Positions 1 to 7,756 of a stretch of 64,000 nt of DNA are shown here, piece by piece. The DNA is taken from positions 248,001 to 312,000 of the forward strand of contig NZ_JAGSHT010000013.1 of NCBI RefSeq assembly GCF_019947135.1, in the 5' to 3' direction. The number at the start of each line of letters is the position of its first letter. Position 1 is the first letter of the stretch. The position numbers and the translations under genes were made by a program. The notes below the pieces were generated by a model that saw only the letters and a list, made by a program, of their open reading frames with translations, was not told the DNA's origin and searched no databases. This DNA comes from Occultella gossypii (GTDB lineage Bacteria > Actinomycetota > Actinomycetes > Actinomycetales > Beutenbergiaceae).

Positions 1-1167
1 CGCGAGCACGTCCAGCTCGGCTACGCCACGACCGTGCACCGCTGCCAGGGCATGACGGTCGACGTCGCCCGGGTACTCGTCGACGACTCGATGGCCCGCG
101 AGCACCTCTACACCGGCATCACGCGGGGCAGGGAGAGCAACCATCTCTATGTCGTCACCGAGGAGCTGCTCGACGTCTCCCTGCACCACCAGCCACAGCC
201 CCTTGCCGCGGCCCGCGACGTCCTCGAAGCCGTGCTCGGACGCGGCGACTCCGACGACGCCGCCCTCACCACGGCGATGGCTGACCGGGAGGCATCGAAC
301 TCGCTCGCGATGCTCGTGCCCGCCTATGAGGACGCCCTTGCGACCGCGCTCGATCCCCACGCCGTCGCCAGGATGGGCGAGGCCATTCGACGCGCCTACC
401 CGCCCGACCAAGCCCGCCGCATCCTGGCGGACGAGTCGTGGCCACACTTGGCTGGGCTTCTGTACCGCCACCAGCGAACCGGCACCGATGTATCAGCGCG
501 GCTCGGGGAGCACGTCGAGAGCCTCGCCGGGGCGCGCTCGCCCGCTCCCCTACTGGCATGGCAGCTCGACGAACCCGTGACGGACGGTGAGGGTCTGCCC
601 TCCTGGATCACTCCCCCACCGCCTGACGAGAGTCGACCGCGGGACGCGCGCAACGCCGTCGGGCATCCAGTGGAAGCCAGCGGCACGGAGGAGGCGGCGG
701 TAGCCGCGTGGCTGCGCGATCGAGCGCAACGGATCCGCGATCGCCTCGACGAGCTCACCCGACGAGTCGCCGAGCATCCACCGGTCTGGGCCGCAGCGCT
801 CCCGGAGCCACCCGGTATCGACTCCCCGGACCGGCTGGTCTGGGACCACCACGTGCGCCAGATCGTCGCCTACCGCGACCGGTACAGCATCGATACCGAC
901 TCGCCCCTAGGAACGTCGTTGCCTGCGGGCAGCGCCATGGGCAGGGCTCGGATGGCCGCCGAGGCGGCACTCACCGCGCTCGCCGCCGTCAATGACGCGC
1001 CCGACGTGGCCGAACGCGACCGGCTGCGGGAGATCGGGCGGGAGCAAGCATTGGCGCAGGCCGAGGTCAGTCTCGATGAGCTGCAGCAGGGCCCTATCTA
1101 TCCGCTCGTCCCGATGCACCAGCATCTGAGCATCTATGGCGACGGTGCAGGGCCGGGGCTCGGCTGA
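1..1167 (+). CDS. MobF/TraA-type conjugative relaxase-helicase, C-terminal part (5' end outside window)
   Basis: The reading frame is already open at base 1 and continues to the stop at 1165-1167, so only the last 388 residues are present. The visible part begins in the RecD-like helicase end: TVHRCQGMTVD matches the motif that couples ATP hydrolysis to DNA binding, and LYTGITRGRESNHLYVV matches the last helicase motif of MobF relaxases (TrwC/TraA family). About 320 residues of Arg/Glu-rich C-terminal tail follow, as is usual in actinobacterial members. The family nicks and unwinds DNA for conjugation. The nickase domain, with its catalytic tyrosine, is upstream of the window. It marks the first kilobases as part of an integrated conjugative element or its remnant. 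Recognition of the helicase motifs is firm; activity of the whole gene cannot be judged. Confidence 0.8.
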   Translation, partial: REHVQLGYATTVHRCQGMTVDVARVLVDDSMAREHLYTGITRGRESNHLYVVTEELLDVSLHHQPQPLAAARDVLEAVLGRGDSDDAALTTAMADREASNSLAMLVPAYEDALATALDPHAVARMGEAIRRAYPPDQARRILADESWPHLAGLLYRHQRTGTDVSARLGEHVESLAGARSPAPLLAWQLDEPVTDGEGLPSWITPPPPDESRPRDARNAVGHPVEASGTEEAAVAAWLRDRAQRIRDRLDELTRRVAEHPPVWAAALPEPPGIDSPDRLVWDHHVRQIVAYRDRYSIDTDSPLGTSLPAGSAMGRARMAAEAALTALAAVNDAPDVAERDRLREIGREQALAQAEVSLDELQQGPIYPLVPMHQHLSIYGDGAGPGLG

Positions 1168-1186
1168 ACGTCTCTCGGTCATCGCA

Positions 1187-1222
1187 GATATCAACCTGTT
1201 CGCCGGCGAACAGGTCGATATC
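1187..1222. terminator. 36-bp inverted repeat between convergent genes, probable bidirectional terminator
   Basis: The arms are GATATC-A-ACCTGTTCGCC and GGCGAACAGGT-C-GATATC, i.e. 17 of 18 positions pair. The repeat lies between the relaxase stop (1167) and the stop of the convergent gene ending at 1243. There is almost no loop, only CCGG at the centre, and no T-run. A bidirectional terminator is the simplest reading; a recombination or protein-binding site is possible. Confidence 0.55.
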
Positions 1223-1242
1223 AGACACGCGACACGCACTGG

Positions 1243-1980
1243 TCAACCTCGCAGCAGCAGTTCCAAACGTTGGAGCCCTGCAGTCGCGCCTCCGACCATC
1301 GCCCAGACCGGGCGGTGCGCCCTCATGTCTCCGAGCATCGAACGCAGACGATCCCGCTCCAATGCGTCCAGCGGCGGTTCGCCCCGGACGTCCGCCGGGG
1401 TCAGCAGCGTCGACAGCACTGCGAAGTCCGTGAGGTGCCGATCGCGCTTGCGATCGAGCATCACCGTCCGTGCCGCTGCTTTCGCACCGAGCGCACCCAG
1501 CACCGAAGGCCGTAGGACCGCGCCGGTGCGGCCCTCGACCTTCACGGCCTGCGCCGAGGTTCTGTTCAGGGCTTTCTGCGCGCCGGGAGTCTCCAGAGTG
1601 GTGCCACCGCCGGCGCCCCGTCGACGAGCGGCGTGCTCGCCCAGGAACCTAGGGATCAGGACATCGATGACTGCCGCGTCGCGGACCCAACGGTGCTGGT
1701 GACCAGTGTGCGTGGTGCCGGCAGGGGCGAACCCGGCTGCCTTGAGGGTCGACGTGATCTGAAAGAGAGCGTCGGGATGGCCGCGGACGTCGAGCACGGT
1801 GTCTGCGTCGTCGGTTGCACGGGTCGGCCACGAGCCACGGGCCGCGCACCACAGGTGAACCATCTGGCCGCCCACGAGCGTCCAGCCGGTCGGGTGCGAC
1901 TCGTAGAGATCGAGCAACGCCGCCCAACCTGCTGCTTGATCCGCATTGAGCATCGGCACCTCGACTACCTGCTCGCTCAC
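1243..1980 (-). CDS. AbiEii-like nucleotidyltransferase (putative toxin of a type IV TA pair)
   Basis: This 245-residue protein has a nucleotidyltransferase-fold N terminus: TLVGGQMVHLW is the GG motif helix, followed by RATDDADTVLD, which carries the paired acidic residues expected to bind metal. The rest is helical and Arg-rich. It resembles the AbiEii/AbiGii nucleotidyltransferase family, whose toxins act as abortive-infection effectors. The start ATG overlaps the stop of the upstream HTH gene (ATGA, 1977-1980), so the two are translationally coupled, as AbiEi/AbiEii genes are. Toxin identity is inferred from fold motifs and pairing. A solitary nucleotidyltransferase of another function cannot be excluded. 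Confidence 0.65.
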   Translation of the reverse strand: MSEQVVEVPMLNADQAAGWAALLDLYESHPTGWTLVGGQMVHLWCAARGSWPTRATDDADTVLDVRGHPDALFQITSTLKAAGFAPAGTTHTGHQHRWVRDAAVIDVLIPRFLGEHAARRRGAGGGTTLETPGAQKALNRTSAQAVKVEGRTGAVLRPSVLGALGAKAAARTVMLDRKRDRHLTDFAVLSTLLTPADVRGEPPLDALERDRLRSMLGDMRAHRPVWAMVGGATAGLQRLELLLRG

Positions 1981-2654
1981 GCCTTCCGCTCCCGGTTGGC
2001 AGGGCGCCCGTGCTCGCGGATCAGCACCATCGCTTGTTGCGCTTCTCTGGGACCCAGATCGGCCAGGTCAGCTGCCACGAGCAGCCACGGCACCGGCGCC
2101 CGTGGACGGACGTCGCACACGTAGAGGATGGCGTTGCCCGACTCCCCCAGTTGTGCGGGGACCAGCAGGTGATCGAAGGTCACCGCGTCGACGTCCCCAC
2201 GGGAGACGTACCCCTCGGCAAGGCGTGAGTCAGCCATCCCGGACCGCCGGTCGGAGCGTCCCGAGGCCGCAACGCGCGCATCGGACAGCACCCCTGCGGG
2301 ATCCGGGGCCGTCAGTACTTCGCGTCGGGCGCGCCGTGCCAGCAGCGAACGCAGCGAGGCCACCGGGTCACGCTCAGTCAGGAGCTTGTCCCAGCGAGAT
2401 CGCATCCGCCACAGCTCCGACGCGCTCACACCGTCAGGACGACGACCGTCTGCGACCTCGACAAACGCCCACGCCATCCGCGGACTCAATGGTTGCCCTG
2501 CACGACGGGGTGTGGCGGGGATCGACGAGGGGTCGACCAGCCAGGTACCACCAATCCGTTCGCCACGAAGCTGACCATCCGCGAGCATGCTCCGCACGCG
2601 CCGTGGGCTCACCCCCAGATGGCCTGCGGCATCCGTGATGGACAAGAGCTCCAT
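1977..2654 (-). CDS. HTH DNA-binding protein, AbiEi-like antitoxin/repressor
   Basis: The N terminus (LSITDAAGHLGVSPRRVR...GERIGGTWLVD) is an excisionase/MerR-type helix-turn-helix, followed by about 170 residues without a recognised domain. It is the upstream, overlapping partner of the nucleotidyltransferase gene and so is the likely antitoxin and autorepressor. Two ATGs are possible, at 2660 and 2654. The second is chosen because a -10 box (CACAAT) ends 7 bases before it and a TTGACA -35 lies 18 bases further up, the geometry of a leaderless transcript beginning at the ATG. Choosing 2660 would add two residues (Met-His). Protein length is 225 aa. Confidence 0.6.
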   Translation of the reverse strand: MELLSITDAAGHLGVSPRRVRSMLADGQLRGERIGGTWLVDPSSIPATPRRAGQPLSPRMAWAFVEVADGRRPDGVSASELWRMRSRWDKLLTERDPVASLRSLLARRARREVLTAPDPAGVLSDARVAASGRSDRRSGMADSRLAEGYVSRGDVDAVTFDHLLVPAQLGESGNAILYVCDVRPRAPVPWLLVAADLADLGPREAQQAMVLIREHGRPANRERKA

Positions 2655-2661
2655 GTGCATA

Positions 2662-2691
2662 ATTGTGCCGATACCGGAGCAATACTGTCAA
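2662..2691 (-). promoter_or_regulatory. Promoter of the AbiE-like pair (leaderless)
   Basis: On the minus strand TTGACA (2691-2686), an 18-base spacer and CACAAT (2667-2662) are followed after 7 bases by the ATG at 2654. The stretch is AT-rich compared with its surroundings. Confidence 0.6.
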
Positions 2692-3000
2692 TCTCGAAGA
2701 TCGAAGATACCGCAGGCGGCGACGATCACTCCGGAACGTGCAGGTCAGCAGAGTGAACGATGTCGTGATCTCGGAAACCACGCGACTTCCTCTCTGCGCG
2801 GCGGCGGCCCTCGCGTGGAGGGTGTCCACCGTCGAGCGGCCATACGGTTCGCCTGTCCGGTCTGTTCCGATGCACTGCTGCATCTCTGGTCGCAGTGCGG
2901 AGTTGCCGGCCGAGCTGTGATCGATGGTGAGGGAGTCCGCGAACGACGCCGATCTACTGAATGTCACGGTTCACCAGCCTGGGCCGTCTGAGGTCGCCTC
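2692..3000. other. Intergenic region between divergent defence operons
   Basis: About 310 bases separate the AbiE-like and CBASS operons. Apart from the two promoters at its edges I see no gene, repeat or hairpin. Open frames across it carry no recognisable motif. Confidence 0.5.
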
Positions 3001-3006
3001 TAGTCT
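3001..3006 (+). promoter_or_regulatory. -10 box of the CBASS operon (leaderless)
   Basis: TAGTCT is followed by exactly 7 bases and the ATG at 3014. No convincing -35 is seen. It supports ATG 3014 over the in-frame upstream codon at 2924. Confidence 0.5.
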
Positions 3007-3013
3007 CTCCGAC

Positions 3014-4165
3014 ATGAGCAAGCGAAAGGACCCACCGCGGCCCGTCGTCGTCAGCGTATGGGCGAAGGCGGCGGGCCGTTGCTCGATGTGCGGGGATCCG
3101 CAGCTCGTGAGCGCCATTCGCGATGTGACTGTGACGATCGGTGAGATTGCGCACCAAGCCGGCGCCACTGAGGGCAAGAAGTCTCCGCGGGGCGACGCTG
3201 ACGTTTCCCTCCCTGCACGGGACAAGGAGGAGAACCTCATGCTCCTGTGCCACGAGTGCCACCGGAAGATTGATTCAACCTCAGGACAGGAGGTGTACAC
3301 CGTCGAGGTGCTCAGGGGGATCAAGGAGCAGCACGAGGCGATGGTCGCTGCGCTCACCGACTTCCGCACCGAGAGCAGGACGCTCGTCGTGGCGACCCGC
3401 AGCACGGTGAGACAGCAGGCCGTCGCGGCGACGCCCCGGGAGATCGCGTTCGCGTTGGTCGAGAATCGGCGGACCCCCTACGCGCTCGGCAACCTCACCT
3501 ACAACGTGACCATCGACTTGACCGACCCGGTGTCGGACGAGTGGGTGTGGCAGCGAGGGATGAAGCAGATCGACGCGGCGATCGAGGGCATCGAAGCCAC
3601 CCTGTCCGCCGGCCGCGTCGACCATCTGTCGGTGTTCGCCCTCGCGCCGATCCCCCTGCTGGCGTACTTGGGTCACAAGCTCGGCGACAAGACGACCGTT
3701 GACGCGTTCCGGCGTTCACGGGACCACACCGACCGTGCGTGGTGCTGGGGCGAGGAGACGACCGGTGTGCCCGTTTTCGTTCACGACCTTCCCGACGTGG
3801 GTCGAGAGTCGGACAGCATCGTGGTCGCCCTGGACGTGACGGCCTCTGTCAAGACAGAACGGCTACCAGCGGACCTGACCGACCTGCCCACCGTGAGACT
3901 CCATCCAAGCAATGCTGCGCCAGGCCCCGACCTATTGGGATCCCGACGGGCACTCGATTCGTTCGGGCGCGCGTGGCGCCGGCTGCTCGCGCAGCTCGAG
4001 AACGACTTCCCAGAAGTCAATCGACTGCATGTCGTCGCGGCAGTCCCGGCCCCCGCTGCTGTCGCAATCGGGAGATTCCACCGACCCTACGCCGACCCGG
4101 CGATGGTCATGTACGAGCTCGGTGAGGACACCCGATACCAGCGAGCATTGGAGATCCCGGCGTGA
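3014..4165 (+). CDS. cap5: CBASS effector: HNH endonuclease-SAVED fusion (Cap5-like)
   Basis: The 383-residue product has an N-terminal HNH nuclease (residues 20-90). Zinc ligands are C23, C26, C79 and C82, and the catalytic set is H47 (EIAHQAG), N74 and H83 (LLCHECHR). A SAVED domain (about 130-383) follows, with HLSVFALAPIPLLAYLGHK and a late HVVAAVPAPAAVAIGRF strand-helix segment. SAVED senses the cyclic oligonucleotide made by the partner synthase and switches on non-specific double-strand DNA cutting, killing the infected cell. The stop overlaps the start of the CD-NTase gene by 4 bases (GTGA). The start was set by the leaderless promoter and by the conserved N terminus; the frame is open upstream to 2924 but those 30 codons look non-coding. 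Confidence 0.9.
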   Translation: MSKRKDPPRPVVVSVWAKAAGRCSMCGDPQLVSAIRDVTVTIGEIAHQAGATEGKKSPRGDADVSLPARDKEENLMLLCHECHRKIDSTSGQEVYTVEVLRGIKEQHEAMVAALTDFRTESRTLVVATRSTVRQQAVAATPREIAFALVENRRTPYALGNLTYNVTIDLTDPVSDEWVWQRGMKQIDAAIEGIEATLSAGRVDHLSVFALAPIPLLAYLGHKLGDKTTVDAFRRSRDHTDRAWCWGEETTGVPVFVHDLPDVGRESDSIVVALDVTASVKTERLPADLTDLPTVRLHPSNAAPGPDLLGSRRALDSFGRAWRRLLAQLENDFPEVNRLHVVAAVPAPAAVAIGRFHRPYADPAMVMYELGEDTRYQRALEIPA

Positions 4166-5499
4166 GCGCGTGCACCGAAGAGTTCAAGGCATTCCTGAAC
4201 GACCACGTCAACATCAACCAGACCCGCTGGGACAACCTGCTAAGCCGTGTATCCACCCTTAACGACTTCATCAACGACGCTCCCGCCGTCGGTGAGCATG
4301 TCAACGACGACGTCATTCCGCAGGGCTCCTACGCCCGCCGGACGATCATCCGACCGGTCGCGGGCAAGGACTACGACGCGGATGTGCTCGTCCCCATGAA
4401 CGAAGTCGACGGTTGGGAGCCGGAGGACTACATTCCTTCGCTCCAGCGAGCGTTCGAAGCGTCGGCCCGCTACGCAGGCAAGAGCACGATGAAGAAGCGC
4501 TGCCTGCGTGTCCAGTACAGCGACGCCTTCCACGTCGACCTGGTCCCGTTCGTGGAGCGCGCAGGTGGCAGGTACATCACCCACCGGACAGAGAACCGAT
4601 GGATCCTGCAGGACCCGACGGCCCTGACCGAGTGGTTCCAGGGTCAGAACAGGGCCGCCAACTATCACCTCGTCAAGGCCGTCCGCCTCGTGAAGTACCT
4701 GCGAGAGCACAGCAGCGCCGAGATCCCCTCAGTCGTGCTCACGACCCTGCTCGCCAGCCAGGTGAGCCCATACGGCGACCCGACCTACAACAGCGTGGCC
4801 TCGACGCTCAACACGCTCCTGTCTGCGCTCGACGCCTACCTCACCCCACTGGCGAGCCCACCGTTCGTAGACGACCGGAGCGGATACGGCGAGAATCTGG
4901 CCAACCGGTGGTCACAGACCGACTTCGACGCGTTCAAGAGCAGGCTTCGCACATGGGCAAGCAAGGCGCAGACAGCCTACGCGGCGCCCTACGCCGAGAG
5001 TTGCGAGAAGTGGCGTTCGCTATTCGGAACGGACTTCGGCACAGCGGCGGAGCCAGCAGCGCTGCAGGCGGCCGGCGCCCGGGGCGAGTCGGGAATGCGC
5101 ACTGGCTTGGCGCCGGGTGAGCAGACCCTCGCAGATCTCGACATTGTAGAGCGGCTTGAGTCGCGCTATCACGTCAAGATGATCGGAAGGATGGCTTCCC
5201 GCAAGATGATCCGATTTCGGCGGCTACCGTCGACCGGAGACCTGGTGCCCATCGGACGGCGCCTGAAGTTCGAGGTCGAGGGCTGCAACGTCGAGGGCGC
5301 AACGTACTACTGGAAGGTCCGCAACTTCGGAGCCGAGGCCCAGAGGCGACACATGGAGCGTGGCGCGATCGAACCACGCGGAGCGCAGATCACAGAAGCC
5401 GCCGACTTCGCCGGTCCGCACTGGGTTCAGGTGTGGGCCGTCAAGAACGGGGTGGCCCTGGCAACATCGCGCCAAGAGGTCACCATCATCCCGAAGTGA
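4162..5499 (+). CDS. CBASS CD-NTase (cGAS/DncV-like cyclic oligonucleotide synthase) with AGS-C-like C-terminal domain
   Basis: The 445-residue protein has the nucleotidyltransferase signature GSYARR (G55-S56), then DYDADVLV with metal ligands D72 and D74, and the third acidic residue D126 in HVDLVPF. A helical OAS-like core continues to about residue 300. The last 110 residues are a separate beta-rich module (from YHVKMIGRM to QEVTIIPK) like the AGS-C domain often appended to SMODS synthases. It should make the second messenger detected by the SAVED effector encoded just upstream. With no Cap2/Cap3 or TRIP13/HORMA genes nearby, this is a minimal type I CBASS. The GTG start lies inside the effector stop. 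The exact clade and product nucleotide cannot be read from the sequence. Confidence 0.9.
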   Translation: MSACTEEFKAFLNDHVNINQTRWDNLLSRVSTLNDFINDAPAVGEHVNDDVIPQGSYARRTIIRPVAGKDYDADVLVPMNEVDGWEPEDYIPSLQRAFEASARYAGKSTMKKRCLRVQYSDAFHVDLVPFVERAGGRYITHRTENRWILQDPTALTEWFQGQNRAANYHLVKAVRLVKYLREHSSAEIPSVVLTTLLASQVSPYGDPTYNSVASTLNTLLSALDAYLTPLASPPFVDDRSGYGENLANRWSQTDFDAFKSRLRTWASKAQTAYAAPYAESCEKWRSLFGTDFGTAAEPAALQAAGARGESGMRTGLAPGEQTLADLDIVERLESRYHVKMIGRMASRKMIRFRRLPSTGDLVPIGRRLKFEVEGCNVEGATYYWKVRNFGAEAQRRHMERGAIEPRGAQITEAADFAGPHWVQVWAVKNGVALATSRQEVTIIPK

Positions 5500-5643
5500 A
5501 ACGCCAGCGTCGTGGACCTGTTCACCTCTCCCTTGCTGGCGATCCAGTAGGCCGCCAGTGTGCGCGTGTCGCTCTCGACGCCGGGCCGCCTGGGTTGCGT
5601 CTTCCGCTGACACGCCGTGCTTGAGCAACGCTCGGATGGACCC
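5500..5643 (-). pseudogene. Stub of a small toxin gene downstream of the RHH antitoxin
   Basis: Directly after the antitoxin stop, in the same phase, the minus strand reads LLKHGVSAEDATQAARR. This resembles the N-terminal HGVSxEDAxxAA signature of small toxins that normally follow this antitoxin type in actinobacteria. The next residues match no expected strand or catalytic segment, and the frame then runs antisense into the CD-NTase gene. I read this as a truncated toxin, possibly cut when the CBASS segment inserted. The recognition rests on about 17 residues. Confidence 0.35.
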
Positions 5644-5877
5644 TCACGCGGCAAAGTCAGCCAGCGCGCGACGAATCGCCTCGGAGCGGGATAGGTGGGC
5701 CCTCTCTGCCACGGCATCCAGCGCAGCGAGCTCCTCGGCGGTGAGGCGAACCGCTACGACCTGCATCGGTTCGGCACCGCGACCCGGGCGACCGCGGCCG
5801 CGCCGCTTCAACTCCTCGACGTCGTACCCGACCTCGGCCTCGTCTGCCCACTTCTGAATCTGCTCGTCACTGACCAC
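5644..5877 (-). CDS. Ribbon-helix-helix (CopG-like) antitoxin
   Basis: This 77-residue protein has an acidic helix (VSDEQIQKWADEAEVGYD), a basic linker (RRGRGRPGRG) and a C-terminal ribbon-helix-helix (VVAVRLTAEELAALDAVAE...SRSEAIRRALADFAA). Such proteins bind their own promoter as dimers and neutralise a co-encoded toxin. Here the toxin is only a stub. The GTG at 5877 is preferred to the TTG at 5883 because a TACGAT box (5889-5884) ends 6 bases before it, as for a leaderless message, and the resulting MVSDEQIQ fits the family start. Confidence 0.75.
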   Translation of the reverse strand: MVSDEQIQKWADEAEVGYDVEELKRRGRGRPGRGAEPMQVVAVRLTAEELAALDAVAERAHLSRSEAIRRALADFAA

Positions 5878-5883
5878 GAACAA

Positions 5884-5889
5884 ATCGTA
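5884..5889 (-). promoter_or_regulatory. -10 box of the RHH antitoxin (leaderless)
   Basis: TACGAT on the minus strand, 6 bases before GTG 5877. Confidence 0.4.
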
Positions 5890-6309
5890 TGACGAAAATG
5901 GTCGAGCGGGAGTCGCGACCCCGGAAACGGTCGCGCAGAAACTGTCACAGTACTGTCACTGGGTCAATGGACAGCCTGTTCTTGCAGGTCAGAGTGACTA
6001 GGGCGACAATCCCCCATTGTCATCGACGACCGTCGGCTCACCGCAGCAATAGAAATCGCCGGGTTGTGTTCCGTGTCCCAGCTACGTCTCAGACCGCTTC
6101 TAAGACGGCCGCCGACCTGCGCCGCGGGTGTACTCGGCAAACGGCTACGACCGACAAGTCGCCCGCGCCGCCTCCGCGTGAGGTCGAAGGACGATTCGAG
6201 GTCGAGCGCTGCAATGTTGCCTTCGTTGGGAACACAGTCACCTTAGGGGCACCCGCCCCCTCACTTCCGGGGTTGACCACTACCCGTATTCACAGGAGAG
6301 GTGCAGGTC
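5890..6309. other. Non-coding stretch before the serpin gene with a short tandem repeat
   Basis: No gene is supported here. ACTGTCAC occurs twice (5941-5948 and 5952-5959), 11 bases apart or one helical turn, 52-75 bases upstream of the antitoxin -10 box, and could be an operator. The remainder is moderately AT-rich for this genome. The serpin ribosome site AGGAGAGG is at 6294-6301. Confidence 0.35.
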
Positions 6310-7557
6310 GTGACAGGTACCAGGAGCTTCAGAGCCGTCGCGGCCGGGGCTGCGGTCGCGTTCGTCCTGGCCGCCTGCGGTGCCGTCGGCGATCCGGCCC
6401 CGGGAGGCGGGCCCGGGGACCTCGCGATTGTCGGCACATTGTCGCCTGAGGAAGCAGCGGCCGCGGCCGACGGCGTCAACGCCTTCGGGTTCGAGCTGCA
6501 CGCCGGCGTTGCCGAAGCCGGAGAGAACACGCTCACATCGCCGCTCTCGGCGGCGGTGCTGCTGGCGATGGTGACCGCCGGCGCAGGCGGAGCGACCGCC
6601 GAAGAAATGGTCGAGGTCCTTCACCTCGACGACCCACGAGACACACGGAACGCAGCGCTGCTCGCCGAACTCACCCACACCAACGACGTCACGTTATCGA
6701 TCGCGAACTCGCTTTGGGCCGCCGAGGGCCACCCGTTCGATCAGGATTACGTCTCGTTCGTCGAGAGCATCTACGGGGCCACGCTGGACGAGGTCGACCT
6801 TGGCACCCAGGAGACCGCCGACACGATCGACGCCTGGGTCAACGAGCACACCCAGGGGCTCATCGACGAAATCGCCGCCGACCTCGGCCTCCCCGACCCA
6901 CAAGCGGTGCTGGTGCTTCTCAACACCGTGTACTTCCTCGGAACCTGGACTACGGCCTTCGACGCGGCGGACACGCGCGAAGCGCCGTTCACGCTCGCGG
7001 GAGGGCAGCAGCTGGACGTGCCCACGATGCACCGCGGTCTCGCCGAGGTGCAGGCCTCCATCGGCGACGGGTTCCAGATGATCCGCCTGCCCTACGGGGC
7101 AGAAGAGCGCTACGGCATGGAGATACTCCTGCCCGACGAAGGCGTGGCCCTCGACGAGTTGCTCGACGGTCTCGACGCCGGCACGTGGGGCGACGCCGTC
7201 GGCGCGCTCCAACCGGCCACCTTCTCCGAGGTCGCGCTGCCCCGCTTCGAGCTGCAGTGGGAGGCCGAACTGAATGAGGTGCTGCAGTCTCTTGGTATGG
7301 CCTCCGCGTTCGGTGGAGGCGGGGACTTCACCCGCATGTCGCCGTCGAACCCGTTCCTGGACGTTGTCGTGCAGAAGACCTACATCCGGGTCGACGAGCA
7401 GGGCACCGAGGCCGCGGCCGTCACGGGCGCGGTGATGGCTGAGTCCTCCGCCGGACCGGCGCCGTTCCGGGTCGACCGGCCCTTCGCGTTCACCGTCAGC
7501 GACCGCGAGACGGGCGCCGTACTCTTCCTCGGCAGCGTCCACGACCCCCGCGGCTGA
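6310..7557 (+). CDS. Serpin-family protease inhibitor, secreted lipoprotein
   Basis: The 415-residue product begins with a lipoprotein signal ending FVLAAC, so the mature protein should be lipid-anchored outside the membrane. The rest is a full-length serpin: an N-terminal helical part (SPLSAAVLLAMVTAGAGG), the NTVYFLGTW strand, and near the C terminus the hinge GTEAAAVTGAV followed by a reactive loop (MAESSAGPAP) and the closing FRVDRPFAFTVSD segment. An Ala-rich hinge is typical of inhibitory serpins, which trap serine or cysteine proteases covalently. P1 is not certain; the loop is small-residue rich, suggesting elastase/subtilisin-like targets. GTG 6310 is chosen because AGGAGAGG ends 8 bases before it; GTG 6301 lies inside that site. 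No operon partner is evident. Confidence 0.88.
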   Translation: MTGTRSFRAVAAGAAVAFVLAACGAVGDPAPGGGPGDLAIVGTLSPEEAAAAADGVNAFGFELHAGVAEAGENTLTSPLSAAVLLAMVTAGAGGATAEEMVEVLHLDDPRDTRNAALLAELTHTNDVTLSIANSLWAAEGHPFDQDYVSFVESIYGATLDEVDLGTQETADTIDAWVNEHTQGLIDEIAADLGLPDPQAVLVLLNTVYFLGTWTTAFDAADTREAPFTLAGGQQLDVPTMHRGLAEVQASIGDGFQMIRLPYGAEERYGMEILLPDEGVALDELLDGLDAGTWGDAVGALQPATFSEVALPRFELQWEAELNEVLQSLGMASAFGGGGDFTRMSPSNPFLDVVVQKTYIRVDEQGTEAAAVTGAVMAESSAGPAPFRVDRPFAFTVSDRETGAVLFLGSVHDPRG

Positions 7558-7614
7558 CCAGACCACGACCCAGGGTGTGCCCGGCCTCAGAGGGGTGACA
7601 GCCGCCCTCTAGCA

Positions 7615-7722
7615 GTGGCCCTGGAGGCCGAGGACGCCCCGGTGTTCTCGACGGCGAAGTCCGAGGACGTCTACGGCTTCGCGGCTCTGGCCCGCGAGTT
7701 GGCGAAGCGCTGCGACAAGTAG
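7615..7722 (+). pseudogene. Possible C-terminal gene remnant
   Basis: A 35-codon frame reads VALEAEDAPVFSTAKSEDV and then YGFAALARELAKRCDK before a stop. Composition and amphipathic ending look protein-like, but no start with a ribosome site or upstream domain is present. It may be the tail of a deleted gene. I do not recognise the family. Confidence 0.2.
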
Positions 7723-7756
7723 TGGCGCTCGCCGCTGAGAGCCGATGCGACCGCAC

